DNA of 64,000 bases from Ophiobolus disseminans (GCA_010093685.1 MU006236.1:649068-713067), one strand, 5' to 3'. Numbered from the stretch's first letter, positions 46,137 to 58,121 are shown. Notes: generated by a model not told the origin, from the sequence alone. Made by a program: numbers and translations.

Positions 46137-46653
46137 ATGCAGATCAAGTACGTATATACGCAGAAGCCTGGAAGATGGGTCAGACCATGGCCATGGATGA
46201 GCGAGGCTGACTAAAGCAACAGAGTACGAACCCTCACTGGAAAGGAGATTGAGCTCGACATCGAATCCGACTACAAGGTACGTTTCTGCCTTTCTGAGTC
46301 GCATGGCACAACCTCACAGCCACTTCCGTATTGCCGTCTGGCCCCACGCTACGAACACCAGAACGTGGCTCGCAAAGAAGGCGCAACCGACGAACACCGG
46401 CATAGGAACATGGGCTAATGAGACAACAGGTCTCCAGGATAAAGGAGCGCGTCGAAGAGAAGGAGGGCATTCCTCCCGCACAACAGCGCTTGATCTACGG
46501 CGGCAAGCAAATGTACGCCCTCTGACTATGCATGAGCCTGCCAACATGAGGTCTAACACCATCCATAGGGCCGACGAGAAAAGCGCTGCAGACTACCAGC
46601 TAGAAGGCGGTGCAACGCTCCATCTGGTACTTGCCCTCCGTGGCGGCTGCTAA
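46137..46653 (+). CDS. RUB1: Ubiquitin-like modifier NEDD8/Rub1
   Basis: Four small exons, 46137-46147, 46223-46277, 46430-46512 and 46571-46653, join to 77 residues; every intron is GT-AG. The first exon encodes only the first few residues (MQIK, split). The protein has the ubiquitin fold landmarks KVRTLTGKEIELDIESDYK, VSRIKERVEEKEGIPPAQQR, LIYGGKQM and HLVLALRGG, with one extra Cys after the diglycine. The tail must be removed by a hydrolase (YUH1/UCHL3 or a DEN1-type protease) before the Gly-Gly is conjugated. Ala-Gln in the IPPAQQRLIY segment and the overall sequence separate it from ubiquitin, which reads PPDQQRLIF. It modifies cullins through the UBA3/UBC12 cascade and so activates cullin-RING ligases. 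It is a functional neighbour in pathway terms of the RING and F-box-like genes nearby, but not an operon. Confidence 0.95.
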
Positions 46654-47237
46654 GCTCACCATCTTATACCCTTCCACCTGCCCACGGCCTTTTCATATTC
46701 GTGTGGGCTAACATCATTGCTAATGTTCCATCGATTCTTGGTCCTCGGAAGTCGCAAGCCGTGGAACTGGGGGCTAGGTGCCATCGACTGGATGCCGACG
46801 CAAAGGACTGGAATTCGCCGTGGGCTTCCGCCGTGAACAGCAGCGTCTCGGATCCAGACACCAACAACCAGATGGGACCATAGAATGGGGCTTGAAGGGT
46901 GGTTTTGACAGTCGGAGATTATTCATGAACGAATTCCATTGATAATAGTTCACATCTTGAGTTGGAAGTGATGATTTTTGAGTCGGTATGGCGAGTACTA
47001 ATAGCTGTAGCTGGTGAAACTTGCTCCATTCTGGCTTCAACACTGCATTATTACTACAAGATGCCATGCATGGTGACCATGTCCTTGAAATTGTGTCATC
47101 TGCGCTGCTGTTGCTGATGACTCTTTTCGCGTTGCATGACTAAGCCCAAGACCGTCTTTATCCGCACATTTTCCGAGCCTCTTATCCACCCGACGCTTTT
47201 CCATCTCCCAGACCATTAGCGACACCAGCAATCAACA
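46654..47237. other. Spacer between RUB1 and the Zn2Cys6 gene
   Basis: 584 bases with no supported gene; contains the RUB1 3' end and the promoter of the transcription factor. Confidence 0.4.
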
Positions 47238-49957
47238 ATGGACACACCTGAACTTTCCCGCGGGGAGGATGACGTCGAAACCGGCAACACCCCTGCGTGG
47301 ACGCCTGCGAATGGCATCACACCCAATGCGGAAAGTGTAGCTTCGCCACGAGATGCAGCGGCCACTGGAGAGCAGATGTCGTCGCCTGCGAAGAGGAGAA
47401 GGGAGGAGAAGGAGAGGACGAGGGTCAGTCGTGCGTGTGATCGGTGTAAGAAGTGAGTTCGAAATCATGTCCTAGCCGGAAATTTGACCTCTTCATCCAT
47501 GGTAACAACGCTTGTCACGCTTCCACTGATATCGAGCAGAAAGAAGACAAGATGCACTGGACGATGTCCGTGTACATTGTGTCTGAGATCAGAACTTCCC
47601 TGCGAGTTTACTGCCTCTTATACTAGAGGCCGTCTGCCTTCAGTCATTGTTGATGAATCAGCCATGTCTTCATCACATCCTGGACTGTCAATAGCGGAAC
47701 GAACTTCGAATCAGGGAAATTCAAGCAAAGATCAAAATGCCGAGCGATTTCAGTTTCCGCGGATATTCCCTCCCAGCACAGATCAAACCCTCTTTGGCCA
47801 GGCAGGCAGACTCAACATTTCGGACGGAGCCGAAAAACGCGTCCCTTCGTCACGAAATTCTCCAGAGCCTGCACGTGGCCAAACTGACTCCCAAGGCCAT
47901 TACATCGGCTCATCATCTGCAGCGTCCTTCCTTCTTCGAATACAGAAGCGCCTTCATCAAAACAGTTCATTTTCGCATGACTCATCCATCTTCACTTTCG
48001 GTGATGCGCCGTTACCAGAGTTCGACCCCTCCTTCTTCGTTTTACCACCCAAGCCTGATGCACAAAGATTAGTAGAGCGCTATTTCGACTACGCCGCGCC
48101 AACCCACCGATTTTTACATCGACCGACTATCGAGAAATTGGTTGAGGAGTTCTATGAGACGCAGGGCGATATGCGCAGTAGAGAGGATGCGCCGGCTAAA
48201 ACGTCCTTGCTGCTTATTGTGTTCGCACAGGCTCAGGCGTATATGTATGCACATCTCCATGTTCTGAGTCCGCGTGAGACAGATACTGACGGAGTACACC
48301 TGCTTGAAGGCCCCCTGGTAGCACGACGATGGATAATAGGTAAGTCAGCTCTCTCCCACGTCAAGTGTTGGTTTCTTTCGTGTGTCTCTATGAGATACGT
48401 CTCTCTTCGAGAGTGGTGTAGGCCATTATCTTGACGAGGTCTTGAGATGGTATTGGCTATATCGGTGGGGCACGAAATGGTGTAGCACCGACCCTCATAC
48501 AATACTCTTGCTTACAAATACTAGCGCTCGCTACTTCTTTGCTGCTGAGCATCAGCTTTCCAAAGAGCGTGGGGCTGTCAGGTTGGCCAGCGTGCAAGCC
48601 CGCCTGCTACAGTGCTTCTACCTCCTGACACAGTCCCGAATCAACCATTGCTGGAACTTGTTTGGAACATTATCACATCTTGCATTTGCCATTGGTTTGC
48701 ATCGTGGGAGAAAATGCGAGCCCTCCACTACTGTCGACTATGTCGAACAGGAGAGCCGAAGACGTTTGTTCTGGTGCGCGTACTCGCTCGACAAGTATCT
48801 TGCCGCTGCATTAGGCAGGCCACGAACGTTCAAAGACGAAGACATTGATCAGGTACGACATGACATCTAACACCTTCTAATTTATTCGCTAATCACAATC
48901 GCTGTAGGAATTGCCAACAATCGTGAACGACAATGACCTTCAACCCCATTACATCAAACCCACCTCTCCGAAACAATACTCACTCATGATGGCTCCGGTC
49001 GAACATATCAAGCTAACCCGCATCGTCTCCCTCGTCCTCCGCGACCTCTACCCCATCCGTCCACCCAGCCTCGCTCTTCGCACAGAGCTCTCCTCAAAAT
49101 ACACATCCGACCTACAAGCCTGGCGCTCCAATCTTTCACGCTTCCTCAACGACGACGAAGGCCGCGGCATCGACTCACACCTCTTGATCCCAATCTACCA
49201 ACGCCAGCGCTCTGTCCTAAATCTCGCATACTACCACGCCATGCTACTCATCCACCGCCCCTTCCTCCTCTCAAACTTCGCATCCCTAACACACATGCCC
49301 ACCCACTCGACCTTCGCACCCAACGCTTCCATCGACACATCAGGCAACATATCCACCTGTCTCGAAGCCGCCATGGCAATCGTGCGCGTCGTCGACGACG
49401 TCTTCACGTCATCCAACCTTTTCCGGTCCTTCTGGTTCACGCAGTACTACGCCTTCTGCAGCGTCGTCGTGCTGTACATACACCGCATACAACAACACAT
49501 CGTCACGCCAGGTGAATGCGAAGGCTACTTCAGCGCCGGACAGAAGTGCCAGCGCCAGCTGGAAAGCGTGAGCGAAACAGATTGTCTAGCGCGCAGGTAC
49601 TGCCTCGTGCTCGAAGAACTCCGCCTCGAAGCCCTGAGACAAGTCAACAAGGCGCAGGGCGCTACTTCGTTGCCCTTCAGCGCTGATGCGTCTGCGGAGC
49701 ATACTTTGGACCCGAATTCGGAATCCCTGCCGCCGTTTCCTACAGCTGATGACGAGGGTGTGTCGCACAGTCAGTATTATGCGAATATCCCGACCCCCGA
49801 GTCTGCGGTATTTGGCTCGGGCTTTTTGCCGAATAGCAGTATCATGGCGGATTTGACCAGTTGGGGCCAGTTTGATAGTTTGGTCACGGCGGGCATTGGA
49901 CTGTTTGATAGTGCGGGGATGCAGGATGGGGGGTTTGGAGTGGGGTTTGGGATTTGA
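47238..49957 (+). CDS. Zn2Cys6 transcription factor with fungal_trans domain
   Basis: Proposed exons 47238-47452, 47540-48339, 48422-48464, 48525-48852 and 48908-49957 sum to 811 residues in frame. The binuclear zinc cluster forms exactly across intron 1: Cys67, 70, 77, 83, 86 and 93, with the spacing C-x2-C-x6-C-x5-C-x2-C-x6-C and a basic stretch before it (SPAKRRREEKERTR). The fungal_trans middle homology region starts near FDYAAPTHRFLHRPTIEKL and includes CFYLLTQSRINHCWNLFGT, FAIGLHRGRKCE and ESRRRLFWCAYSLDKYLAAALGRP. The C-terminus is Ser/Gly/acidic and may activate. The 43-base exon 3 is the least certain part: it is required by phase, but its peptide is not recognisable. The family binds CGG-containing sites; target genes unknown. 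It is not linked to an obvious pathway cluster. Confidence 0.88.
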
Positions 49958-50170
49958 TAATCTCATGCGCATGTGGTTATGATATGATACATTGGTCTAA
50001 GAGGTTGGGTGGATTTTATTATTTTGGGACACAGTTACAATTTTACGAATCATCAGATATCAATATTCAACTGGGAATGCGGACGCCCCATCCACGATGA
50101 GTGTCTCCAATCCCATCTATCGAAACCCGGTTCACGAGCGCAAAGTCTCTCCAACCTACTTTACTCAGCC

Positions 50171-50614
50171 TCAAGAAACCACACCGCTAGAAAAAGCCCG
50201 CCCCACACAGAGAGCCGCGTCAAAGTCCCACTTGAGCTTAAATTCACGAGACCAAGCTCCCTCGATCCGTGGATGCACCTCATTGTATAAGAACGCCTCA
50301 AAGTCTGGGTTGACACGCTCTGAGCCGATGTTGATCTCGCGAACGTAAGAAATAAAGACTGGATCTTTGGCGATGTCTGCTAAGCATTGGAGGCTGTGCG
50401 GCGATAGCATATGCTTACGCGAAGCTAGGAAGCGCTGCGAGAAGGCATCAGTCGAAGTGGCGTGCATACGCCGACTTGCTAATCGGAGGTTGGAAACGTC
50501 TTCTGCGCTGGGAATAGGTTCGCCATCAGCATCAGGGGCAGTGATCACCATGGCCATGACCTCACCGGGCATACCTTCAAGAGTCGCGTGCGGCTTTTGG
50601 TTGGGTACTGACAT
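50171..50614 (-). CDS. Short F-box-like protein, possibly truncated
   Basis: One exon of 147 residues. The start MSVPNQKPHATLEGMPGEVMAMV leads into an F-box-like helix set: the LEGMPGEVMAMVI core, then VSNLRLASRRMHATSTDAFSQRF and LSPHSLQCLADIAKDP, with VREINIG as a following strand. This is the usual opening of long fungal F-box proteins (400-600 residues), but here the frame ends soon after VGRAFSSG. Upstream of the start and downstream of the stop I found no in-frame continuation by splicing. It could be a genuine short protein or a 3'-truncated copy. If functional it would bind Skp1 and lack a substrate domain. It differs from the LPxELR family of 2.6-8.6 kb. Confidence 0.6.
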   Translation of the reverse strand: MSVPNQKPHATLEGMPGEVMAMVITAPDADGEPIPSAEDVSNLRLASRRMHATSTDAFSQRFLASRKHMLSPHSLQCLADIAKDPVFISYVREINIGSERVNPDFEAFLYNEVHPRIEGAWSREFKLKWDFDAALCVGRAFSSGVVS

Positions 50615-51263
50615 ATCGTCTAGTGTAGTCGAGTCGATGCTGATGTTACTAAGCTGTTCGAATTGCAGTTGAGGTTCCTATGATGAATGTGAGGTTGTGA
50701 AGTGTTTAAGGTTCAGTGGGGAGAAACTTTCTCGGTTTTGAAGTGCAGGGAGAGAATCGAGCATGTTGCTGCTTGTAGCCACACAATGTCGAGCAAAAGT
50801 CATATTTTCGAACAATGGGTGAACGAAACACCTGGCAGAATGGGTGAAATACCTTTACTTATACTCACTAGAATGGATTACAATATATCTGGGTACATCA
50901 GAAACTCATTCAGCGTTTTCAGAAGTAGAAAGAAATAGTGCCCTAACTCAACTTTCGGAGTTGCCTGTGTAACGCTAATATGTGTCCTTATAATGAGTTG
51001 AGAGAGACTTCGATCAGTCGAAACGTTTCACATCTAAATTATATTAACAATGTTAGCACAGTCTAAAATAATGTCTCGTTGCCCTCACTTACCAAAACGC
51101 TGTACCTCTCATCCTCGTGCGTAACGGTTTGTGTATAGCTGTTTCTGTCACCACATCTAGACACCACCACGGCTATGTCATAACATCCTTTCATTCGTGG
51201 GTGTCAAATTCTCATCGTACATGCCATCAAACAACACGCGTTTCCCTATACACATCCCAATCC
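50615..51263. other. Spacer, no gene seen
   Basis: About 650 bases, AT-rich around 50.9-51.1 kb, between the F-box-like start and the RING gene stop. No coding motif. Confidence 0.4.
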
Positions 51264-52282
51264 TCACCTTCTCGTCCGTGCAAAGTACGTCCACCGGGCC
51301 ATCTCAACCGCGTCAGGCTGCCCCACCGGATTGCCACTGGCCCCATTTGAGTTCCCTGCTATACTCCGTGCATCTCTCGCCCTACCACTATGCCAATTCT
51401 CTCCCCGCCAGAAATATCTCCAATTACTAATCGGCACGCCATTCGCATCTGTCCTCGCACCAGTCGGTGGTGGTTCAACCACAGGTGCGGCTTCCGCGGC
51501 ACCGATGGCTGCCTCCTCGTCTTCGTACAGTTTCATGTCTTCTTTGCTTATGTATGGGGCGCGGCAGATGGGACAAGTTGTCTTGCGGAGCACGAACCAC
51601 GAGACGAGACATTCGGAGTGGAATTCGTGGCCGCAGGCTTGCAGCTTAAGGATGGCTTCTGGCGCGGAAGGGTCGGGGTTTGTGGATGTCGGGCTGGGGG
51701 TTTGTGGGCGTAGGGCGGCTTCGTCGATGGTGGGTTGTGATTGTATGAGGGCGGGCTCGGGTGGTGAGGGGGCGTGGAGGGTTGATAGACATATCGCGCT
51801 GGTGAAATGTGAGCATACTTGACCGAATCATTTGAAACGGTGCGCCGTACCATTCACGTTCTAATATCGACGAACTTTCTGCATTCACTTGTGCCTGGTC
51901 TCTTTCTTCGACTGTACCCTCATGTTGTGGTGCTTTACTGGCATCCGTCACATCCGACACGTCGGTGACTTGCCTCAGCCTTTCTCTGGCCTCAGCTCTC
52001 CGCAAAGCAGGTTTCTTCACGGGTTTTACAGGTGGTATTGCGCGTTGACGTTTACGAATACAGAATACACAGAGACTATATTGAACCAAGTCAGCAACCC
52101 TTCTTTCACCATGGTGTTGCTTCGGAGATAACGGATGCGTCTTACAATGGGCAGAAAACAACCACGACAAACACTGGGATCAGGAAGGCAAAGGCAGTCG
52201 GCGTCATGCCACTCTGCCCTACAGTCTGCTTCCATTCCCTTCTCTCCAGCTGCATCAACGCATCGTAACTCGAGAGCGCAGG
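51264..52282 (-). CDS. Membrane-anchored RING-H2 E3 ubiquitin ligase
   Basis: Three exons, 52146-52282, 51851-52075 and 51264-51798, make 298 residues. The N-terminus (MPALSSYDALMQLERREWKQ) is followed by one membrane segment, AFAFLIPVFVVVVFCPFLCVF (about 32-52), formed across intron 1, then a basic stop-transfer RKRQR. The first RING cysteine pair, ECAICLSTL, is created by splicing intron 2 (donor after TG, acceptor before C), and the second half reads ACGHEFHSECLVSWFVLRKT with TCPICRAPY. Together these give a C3H2C3 (RING-H2) finger, with an unusually long Pro/Ser/Thr-rich loop of about 45 residues between the second and third zinc ligands. RING-H2 proteins transfer ubiquitin from an E2 to membrane or trafficking substrates. 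The exact membrane and substrate are unknown. The long loop is the odd feature. Confidence 0.86.
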
Positions 52283-53398
52283 CATCGTGGTGGGGCTGGG
52301 GCCAAATGCGACGCGATTGCAATCGATACGACGTGTGTCGCTATCTGACGGGAGACTCGGGACTCGGCAATGCGTCCTGTACGGCTGCTGATCCTCCCAA
52401 GGCCTTCGAGTCGCGTGTGGATAAAGTCGTATGTTATAGATATGGACTCCGGGATATCCACGGCTGTGATGTCGAGATGGAATGTGTGCGCGAGTGCGGC
52501 CCTGCCCTCCATCTTATCCTCCAGCTCCCCATAGATTCCCCGCAGAAACAAGTCCATTACCGCTCCAACCAGGTACTGCGCCTCCACAGCCACGCCACCG
52601 GTACTTGGCTGTCAGATACCCTTCATCCACCCAATCACCATCTGCCTCTTTCAGTGAGTTGACAGCCCGGGATCTCGCGTGGCCGAGGTCCACCCACCCT
52701 CAATTGAGCCAACCATTCCTGCACGGCGATGCTAGCCATCACGCCATGCGCCTATGGAACGACAAGATCAACGGTCCTCTTGGCTGACGTAAAAATCGTA
52801 CAAAGAAGATGCGCTAGTCCTTCGCTGAGGAGGTTTGGCGCCGAGAGCCGAGTTTTAGTGCTGCCAAGCATTGGCGGCGGAGTGGAGCGGGGTGGGCGTG
52901 GGGTGACATATAAGCGATCGATCGTCGCAACGAGCGTTGAAGGCACGTGGAGCTTCGTGTTCTGCGCGTGATTGATTAGTGGGGTAGGTTTGCCGAATTG
53001 GGATGATGCAGTCGGTGATCATGGGTAATGAGGAGGTAGTGATGCACTGTGCGATTTGATGGTGTTCGATAGTGATAGAAGTAAATATCAAGGTTCGTAG
53101 AAGACATGTGTAAGTGTTGTTAAACTTACTTCTCGCCGGCTAACGTTTAGCAACGTTTTTTGTGTGGGGTAGATGTACGGTTGTAATATGTTTCCAGATT
53201 ACTATGAAAATTTGAACTAGCTAGAAAAGCCTTGAAGCTCCTATCCAGGATGCAATCGTGAAGGCATTAGGTATCGCAAACAATGCAAAGACGAGGAACT
53301 CCCTTTTCCGTGATCCCTGATCAGCGAGAAAACAATCCCAATCGGGATACGCTCAAAGACATCTCATGAACCGCGTCTTAAAAGACTTCATCCTGCGC
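52283..53398. other. Spacer of 1.1 kb, no gene seen
   Basis: Between the RING gene start and the ENA stop. A 112-residue minus-strand frame (52255-52593) overlaps the RING start and carries no motif, so it is not called. It contains the RING promoter and the ENA 3' end. Confidence 0.4.
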
Positions 53399-56300
53399 TC
53401 ACGATCGCGACTTCTTCTCCTCGGAATCGCCGTCAGTGCTGATGGCTGTGCTGAGGTATCGCTCAAACACGCGCTGCTCCAGATCAACTGAGCCTCGCCT
53501 TCCATTACCATTCTTTGCGTCACGCCTCCTGAAGAAGACGCGCTTACCGAACTTCCAGCCCTCAATACCGATAAAGAAGAGGAAGGTTGCCACGAAGACA
53601 ATGCCCCATTCCCAGCTAATGCCCTTGTGCCTGAAGACAACGTCGTTGATGACGGGAATGTAGAGAACGGGGAAGATGGTGACGAAACCGAATATGATAG
53701 AGAAGAACAAGAACTTGTTCCTCCATACATCGCGTGCCCACTGTGTGAAGTATTTGTTGGAGCCTGGCTGCATCATGAAGAATGAGCGGCGCATATCCAA
53801 CATCTGCCATGCAAGGAACAGCGAGAACCAGGTGAGGCAAGCAAAGGTGGTCGCACGAGCGCGGAACACGGTGTCGCAAGAGGGGTTGTAGGATTCGTTA
53901 CAGTTGTGGCCGAGGTCGCCGTTGCCGAAACCGAACATGACAATTGAGAATGCCGCAAGACAGAGGGCGGCGATCCAGAGGCCGTAGAAGAGCATGTCGA
54001 TCATGACTTCGAGTGTGAATACACCACGCTTAAGCTGTGATAAGTCAGTATGTGAAATTCACACTAAGATGATTCATATTACTTACACTCTGAGGAGGAC
54101 GGGACAGAATATCGGGCGCAGCAATCTCAAAACCGAGACCCATATCAGGCAAACTGGAGGTAATCATGATAATCCACATGACTTCGACCGGAGAGACGGG
54201 GAAGACGGAGAAGCCACTGCCATCCTTGAAAGCGAGACCGATGAGCAAAACGCAAGCTTGGGCGATGTTCTGAGCGAGTAAATGGAGAATGAACTTCTGG
54301 ATGTTGTCGAACATGCGGCGGCCTTCTTCGATAGCGTTGAGGATGGAGGCGAAGTTGTCGTCGGTGAGAACAATGTCAGAAGCGTCCTTGGCAACATCAG
54401 ATCCAGTACCCATGCCAATACCGACGTCTGAGCGCTTCAAAGAAGGCGAGTCGTTGACACCATCACCAGTCATGGCGGCGAAAGCCTTGCGTCGATGGAG
54501 GGCATCAATCATGCGAACCTTGGTGTTGGGGGCGCATCGGGCGATAACGAGGGGCAGTAGAGGAAGATTGTCGATTTGATCGTCGGAGAGCTTGTCGAAT
54601 TGCGATGCAGTCATGACCATGGCGTCGGTGACCTCCTTGGCGAGCGTCTCCATGTTCGATGGCAGGATACCAACCTGGGCAGCGATGGCGCGGGCAGTTC
54701 CGGGATGGTCACCAGTCAACATGTGGACTTCGATGCCGGCCTTTTGACACTGGCGAACTGATCCAGCGGTTTCGGGACGAGGTGGGTCGTAGAGACCAAC
54801 GAGACCACGGAAGGTTAGGCCACTCTCAAGCGAGTTCCTGTCGACCTCTTCACCCTTGGCTGGTGGCTCGCCTTCGAAGTCTTTGCTAGCAAGTGCCAGG
54901 ACGCGCAGACCTCCAGAGGCGAGGGCTTCCATATTGGCAAGAATCTCCTCGCGGTAGTCATCATCCAACTCAGTGACAGAGTCGGTCTCGCCGTTGAAGA
55001 CAGAAGTACAAGAGTAGATGACACGCTCGACGGCACCCTTGGTGAAGACGTATTTCTTGGAGCTGGCGACTTCCTCGAAAATGACGGACATCTTCTTGAC
55101 ATCAGAGTCGAAGGGGAACTCAGCAATCTGCTTCCATGCGGGCGAATCACCAGTGGTGTACTTGAGACGGTTCCAGTCGAATCGAGATGCGAAAACCTGA
55201 ATAGCGATTTCGGTGGGATCACCACGTGCGTTCCATTGACCTTCATTCGTCTGATGAACATTTGCCAAATTGGCCAACGAAGCGACTTTAAGAAAGTCAA
55301 TCAGGTGCGGGTTGTCTGCGGATAGTTCTTCTGCGCTCTGAGACTTCTCGTCGATGTCGGCGTCGATGTGTCGTGGTTGCTTGGCGGTGAATGTGAGAGA
55401 ACCAACGGTTGGGTTGTGCGCTTCGTCGCTCGTTCCGACAGAGTATGTGCCCTTTGCCGGGATCCATGCCTTCTTCGCAACCATCTTGCCTTGTGTAAGC
55501 GTGCCAGTCTTGTCGGAACAAATATCGGTGACACCACCAAGAGCCTCGAGAGACTTTAGATTGCGGACAATGACGTGCCTTTGCACCATGCGCTTGGTGC
55601 CTGCAGCCATCGTGATGGTGAGGACCACAGTAAGCGACGCGGGAATCATGGAAAGACCGGTGGCTACAGCGTAAATGATGACTTCGCGGTTGTTGGAAAA
55701 GCTGTTGGCAGCGAGGACGATGATGGCGCAGATGACTGCAACACCGAAGAGGAGCATAGCTAGACGTGCAAGCTTCTTTTGTAGCGGAGTACCGACGTTA
55801 ATACCGAGGAAATGGCCAACGGCATCAGCAGCGGTCAAACTCCAGGCCTGAGCGTAGCGATGCGGTTTGGCCTTGCCACTCTCGTTGCGCTTGACTGGGC
55901 GAACGCGAGAATCTTTCTTTCGAAGAGACATGGCGATGGATCCGATTTCAGTGTACATGCCGGTCGAGAAGACAACACCTCGCGCGCGTCCCTTCGTGAC
56001 CGTAGAGGAGCTGTAGGCGACATTGAGACGATCACCAGGGCCAGTATCCTCCTCGAACACCGCCTCGCCATCCTTATTTACGGGAAGCGACTCGCCAGTA
56101 AGAAGAGCCTCGTCTGTCTCGAAGTTCAGAGCCTCAATGATACTATAGATGTTGTTAGCATTTTGGGTTGCAAAATTGACTAGGATTTGGCTTACCGGAT
56201 ATCAGCCGGGACAGTGTCACCTGTCTTCAGCTCGATTAAATCACCAGGTACAACTTCAATGGTTGGTATGGTGACTGTCTTTCCGTCTCGAACCGCCGAG

Positions 56301-56757
56301 GCGGTGGGCGATGATAGCGATCGGAGGGAGTCCATGGTCTTCTCTGCGTTGAATTCTTGGACAAAACCAATAACGACGTTGAGCAGAATGATAGCGGTTA
56401 CTACACCACCCTCAATCCACGACGCAATGGCAAAACTGACGGCCATGGCAGCGATCAAAATCTGAACCTGTTAGCAACTGATTGTGTTCATCGAGTGATC
56501 CTACTAACCAATGTCATGGCGTTTGCAACCTGCCGTAGCAGAATCTTAGCTGGTGATACACCTCCATCGTTACCAAGGTCGTTGCTGCCATGCTTCTCAA
56601 GTCTTGACTTCGCTTCCGAAGTAGTAAGACCATCGTCGGCATTGCACTGGGTCTCCTCGATGACCTGTTGGAAGGTAAGGGCGTGGGCGGGCTTTGACAT
56701 CGGATCATTGGCCTGGCCGGACACATGGCCCTCGATAGATGGCTGCTTCTTTCCCAT
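53399..56757 (-). CDS. ENA1: P-type IID sodium/potassium-exporting ATPase (ENA type)
   Basis: Four exons, 56509-56757, 56196-56461, 54087-56142 and 53399-54034, give 1068 residues, near the usual 1030-1100 for ENA pumps. The start MGKKQPSIEGHVS is preferred to an in-frame ATG seven codons upstream. The cation ATPase N-terminus (ALTFQQVIEETQCNADDGLT) is followed by the first membrane pair (AAMAVSFAIASWIEGGVVTA), the TGES actuator motif (EALLTGESLP), the ICSDKTGTLTQGK phosphorylation site with Asp at about 380, FTKGAVERV in the nucleotide domain, MLTGDHPGTA, and TGDGVNDSPSLKRSDVGI. Six C-terminal membrane helices close the pump. It extrudes Na+ (and K+) across the plasma membrane at the cost of ATP, giving salt and alkaline-pH tolerance. 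Upstream GCCARG sites suggest PacC control (listed separately). Confidence 0.95.
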
Positions 56758-56848
56758 GGCGAATGATTGTTCGTACAAAGGCTAAGAAGAAGTTTGGGTT
56801 GACAAGCAAATCCAGATTCTGGGGGCATGAGGACCTTTAAACCTTATG

Positions 56849-57231
56849 GCCAGGATTTGCAGGCGGGACAGAGCATGGTAGCTGCCAAGAAGCACGAGAT
56901 ATGGAGCGCTTGGCATGGTGGAAACCATCCTAGGTCCGGTGTTTAGTTGACTAAAGACGTCACCTTCGGTCACAGTCGGCCGTAGACGACAAAGAAGGGT
57001 CCGACACTGTGCTCGGCGGACATGGTAGTATGCGCCTGGGCATGGCGGAGCCCAGCGCTGGCACACCTCCCCACTCGTGGTACTGTGATAGACACACATG
57101 CTTCTCGAAGCAGTGTTTAGCACTCTGCATTGCTGGTTTAAAGTGTTCCATGACGACAGCGGGGCACGGAGACGCCTGGAGCTGGAGGGGTGAAAGGCAA
57201 AAAGTGGCGACTTTGTTGGATATTGGCCAAG
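56849..57231. promoter_or_regulatory. Cluster of GCCARG (PacC-type) sites upstream of ENA
   Basis: GCCARG occurs at 56849-56854 (GCCAGG), 56884-56889 (GCCAAG), 56909-56914 (GCCAAG on the minus strand) and 57226-57231 (GCCAAG), all within 475 bases of the ENA start at 56757. GCCARG is the known core of the fungal alkaline-pH regulator PacC, and ENA pumps are known PacC targets in aspergilli. A six-base degenerate site is common by chance, so this is suggestive only. Confidence 0.4.
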
Positions 57232-57684
57232 AATCCCGCTCGCCTAAGCCCCGCCCAGCCACACTAAACGGCTAGACTGCATTGGCAGCGAGCGGAAAAA
57301 GCACTAAACGATGCCGAGTTCCCGATCACGCTCCTCTTGGTGCCTCAAAATCTAGAGCACAACGTCATCCGAACCGCCAAACCCAGCCTTTTCAATCGGT
57401 CGACGCCGGAAAATGTCCAATCGCCTCACAGCATAGTCAGTTGCTTCCTCCGCCAAGCTGTGATTCCCTGGCGGCCACCATGAGGCGTCCACTGCTCTCG
57501 ACACCAGCGTCACTCCGCAGCCCCAACGGTAAAGCTTATCGACAAGGCGCTTTTGCTGTGAGAGGCAGTTGGAAGCTGAGGTCAGTCGCTTGAATCTGCT
57601 TATCTGCGACTTGAGTCTTGTCAAGTTTCGCCCAGGAAAGGGCGGCGGTCACGAGGCCCAACAATCAACCACCTGCCCACCGGT

Positions 57685-57711
57685 CAAACCCTGGGGAAAA
57701 CCCAGGGTTTG
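57685..57711. repeat. Perfect 11-bp inverted repeat (hairpin)
   Basis: CAAACCCTGGG pairs with CCCAGGGTTTG around a GAAAA loop. It lies in intergenic DNA with no neighbouring T-run, so it is not a typical bacterial-style terminator; it could be a protein-binding palindrome or chance. Confidence 0.7.
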
Positions 57712-58121
57712 GCTCCTGCAGGGTTGATGGAACCTTCTAGTGGTGTTCCCAAAACCACTCGTCCAGTGCGTACCATATTTTGCACAAGCATCCCGAGATC
57801 TTCGTGGATCGGGACATGTGCGTCTTATCGAGCAAGATTGCACATGTTTCCAATCTGGTTGAACTGTGTTCGGAGCCAGAAAACACTCTATGCAAGCGTC
57901 TCCTAGAGACGCTAATAGTCTGAACCCTGGGTATGCTATAACGTTCTCGCACCAACCCCGCGACCGTGAACCATACCTAGGTATGTTGAGAGACTGGAAA
58001 TAGAAACGTACAAATGGCCCTTCTTCGCCGGCTTTTTTGGGTTACTGAGGGGGACCATTGCTAAGCCGAGCACCGCGCCACAGAATGTTGGTATACTAAC
58101 TACTAGCAACCAGTTCGTTTT

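Noticed and set aside
52255..52593. 112-codon minus-strand frame overlapping the RING gene start
   Set aside because: No recognisable motif and it would have to overlap the RING start in another frame; the RING gene is complete without it.
57685..57711. Rho-independent-type terminator
   Set aside because: A hairpin is present but there is no following T-run and this is a eukaryotic genome.
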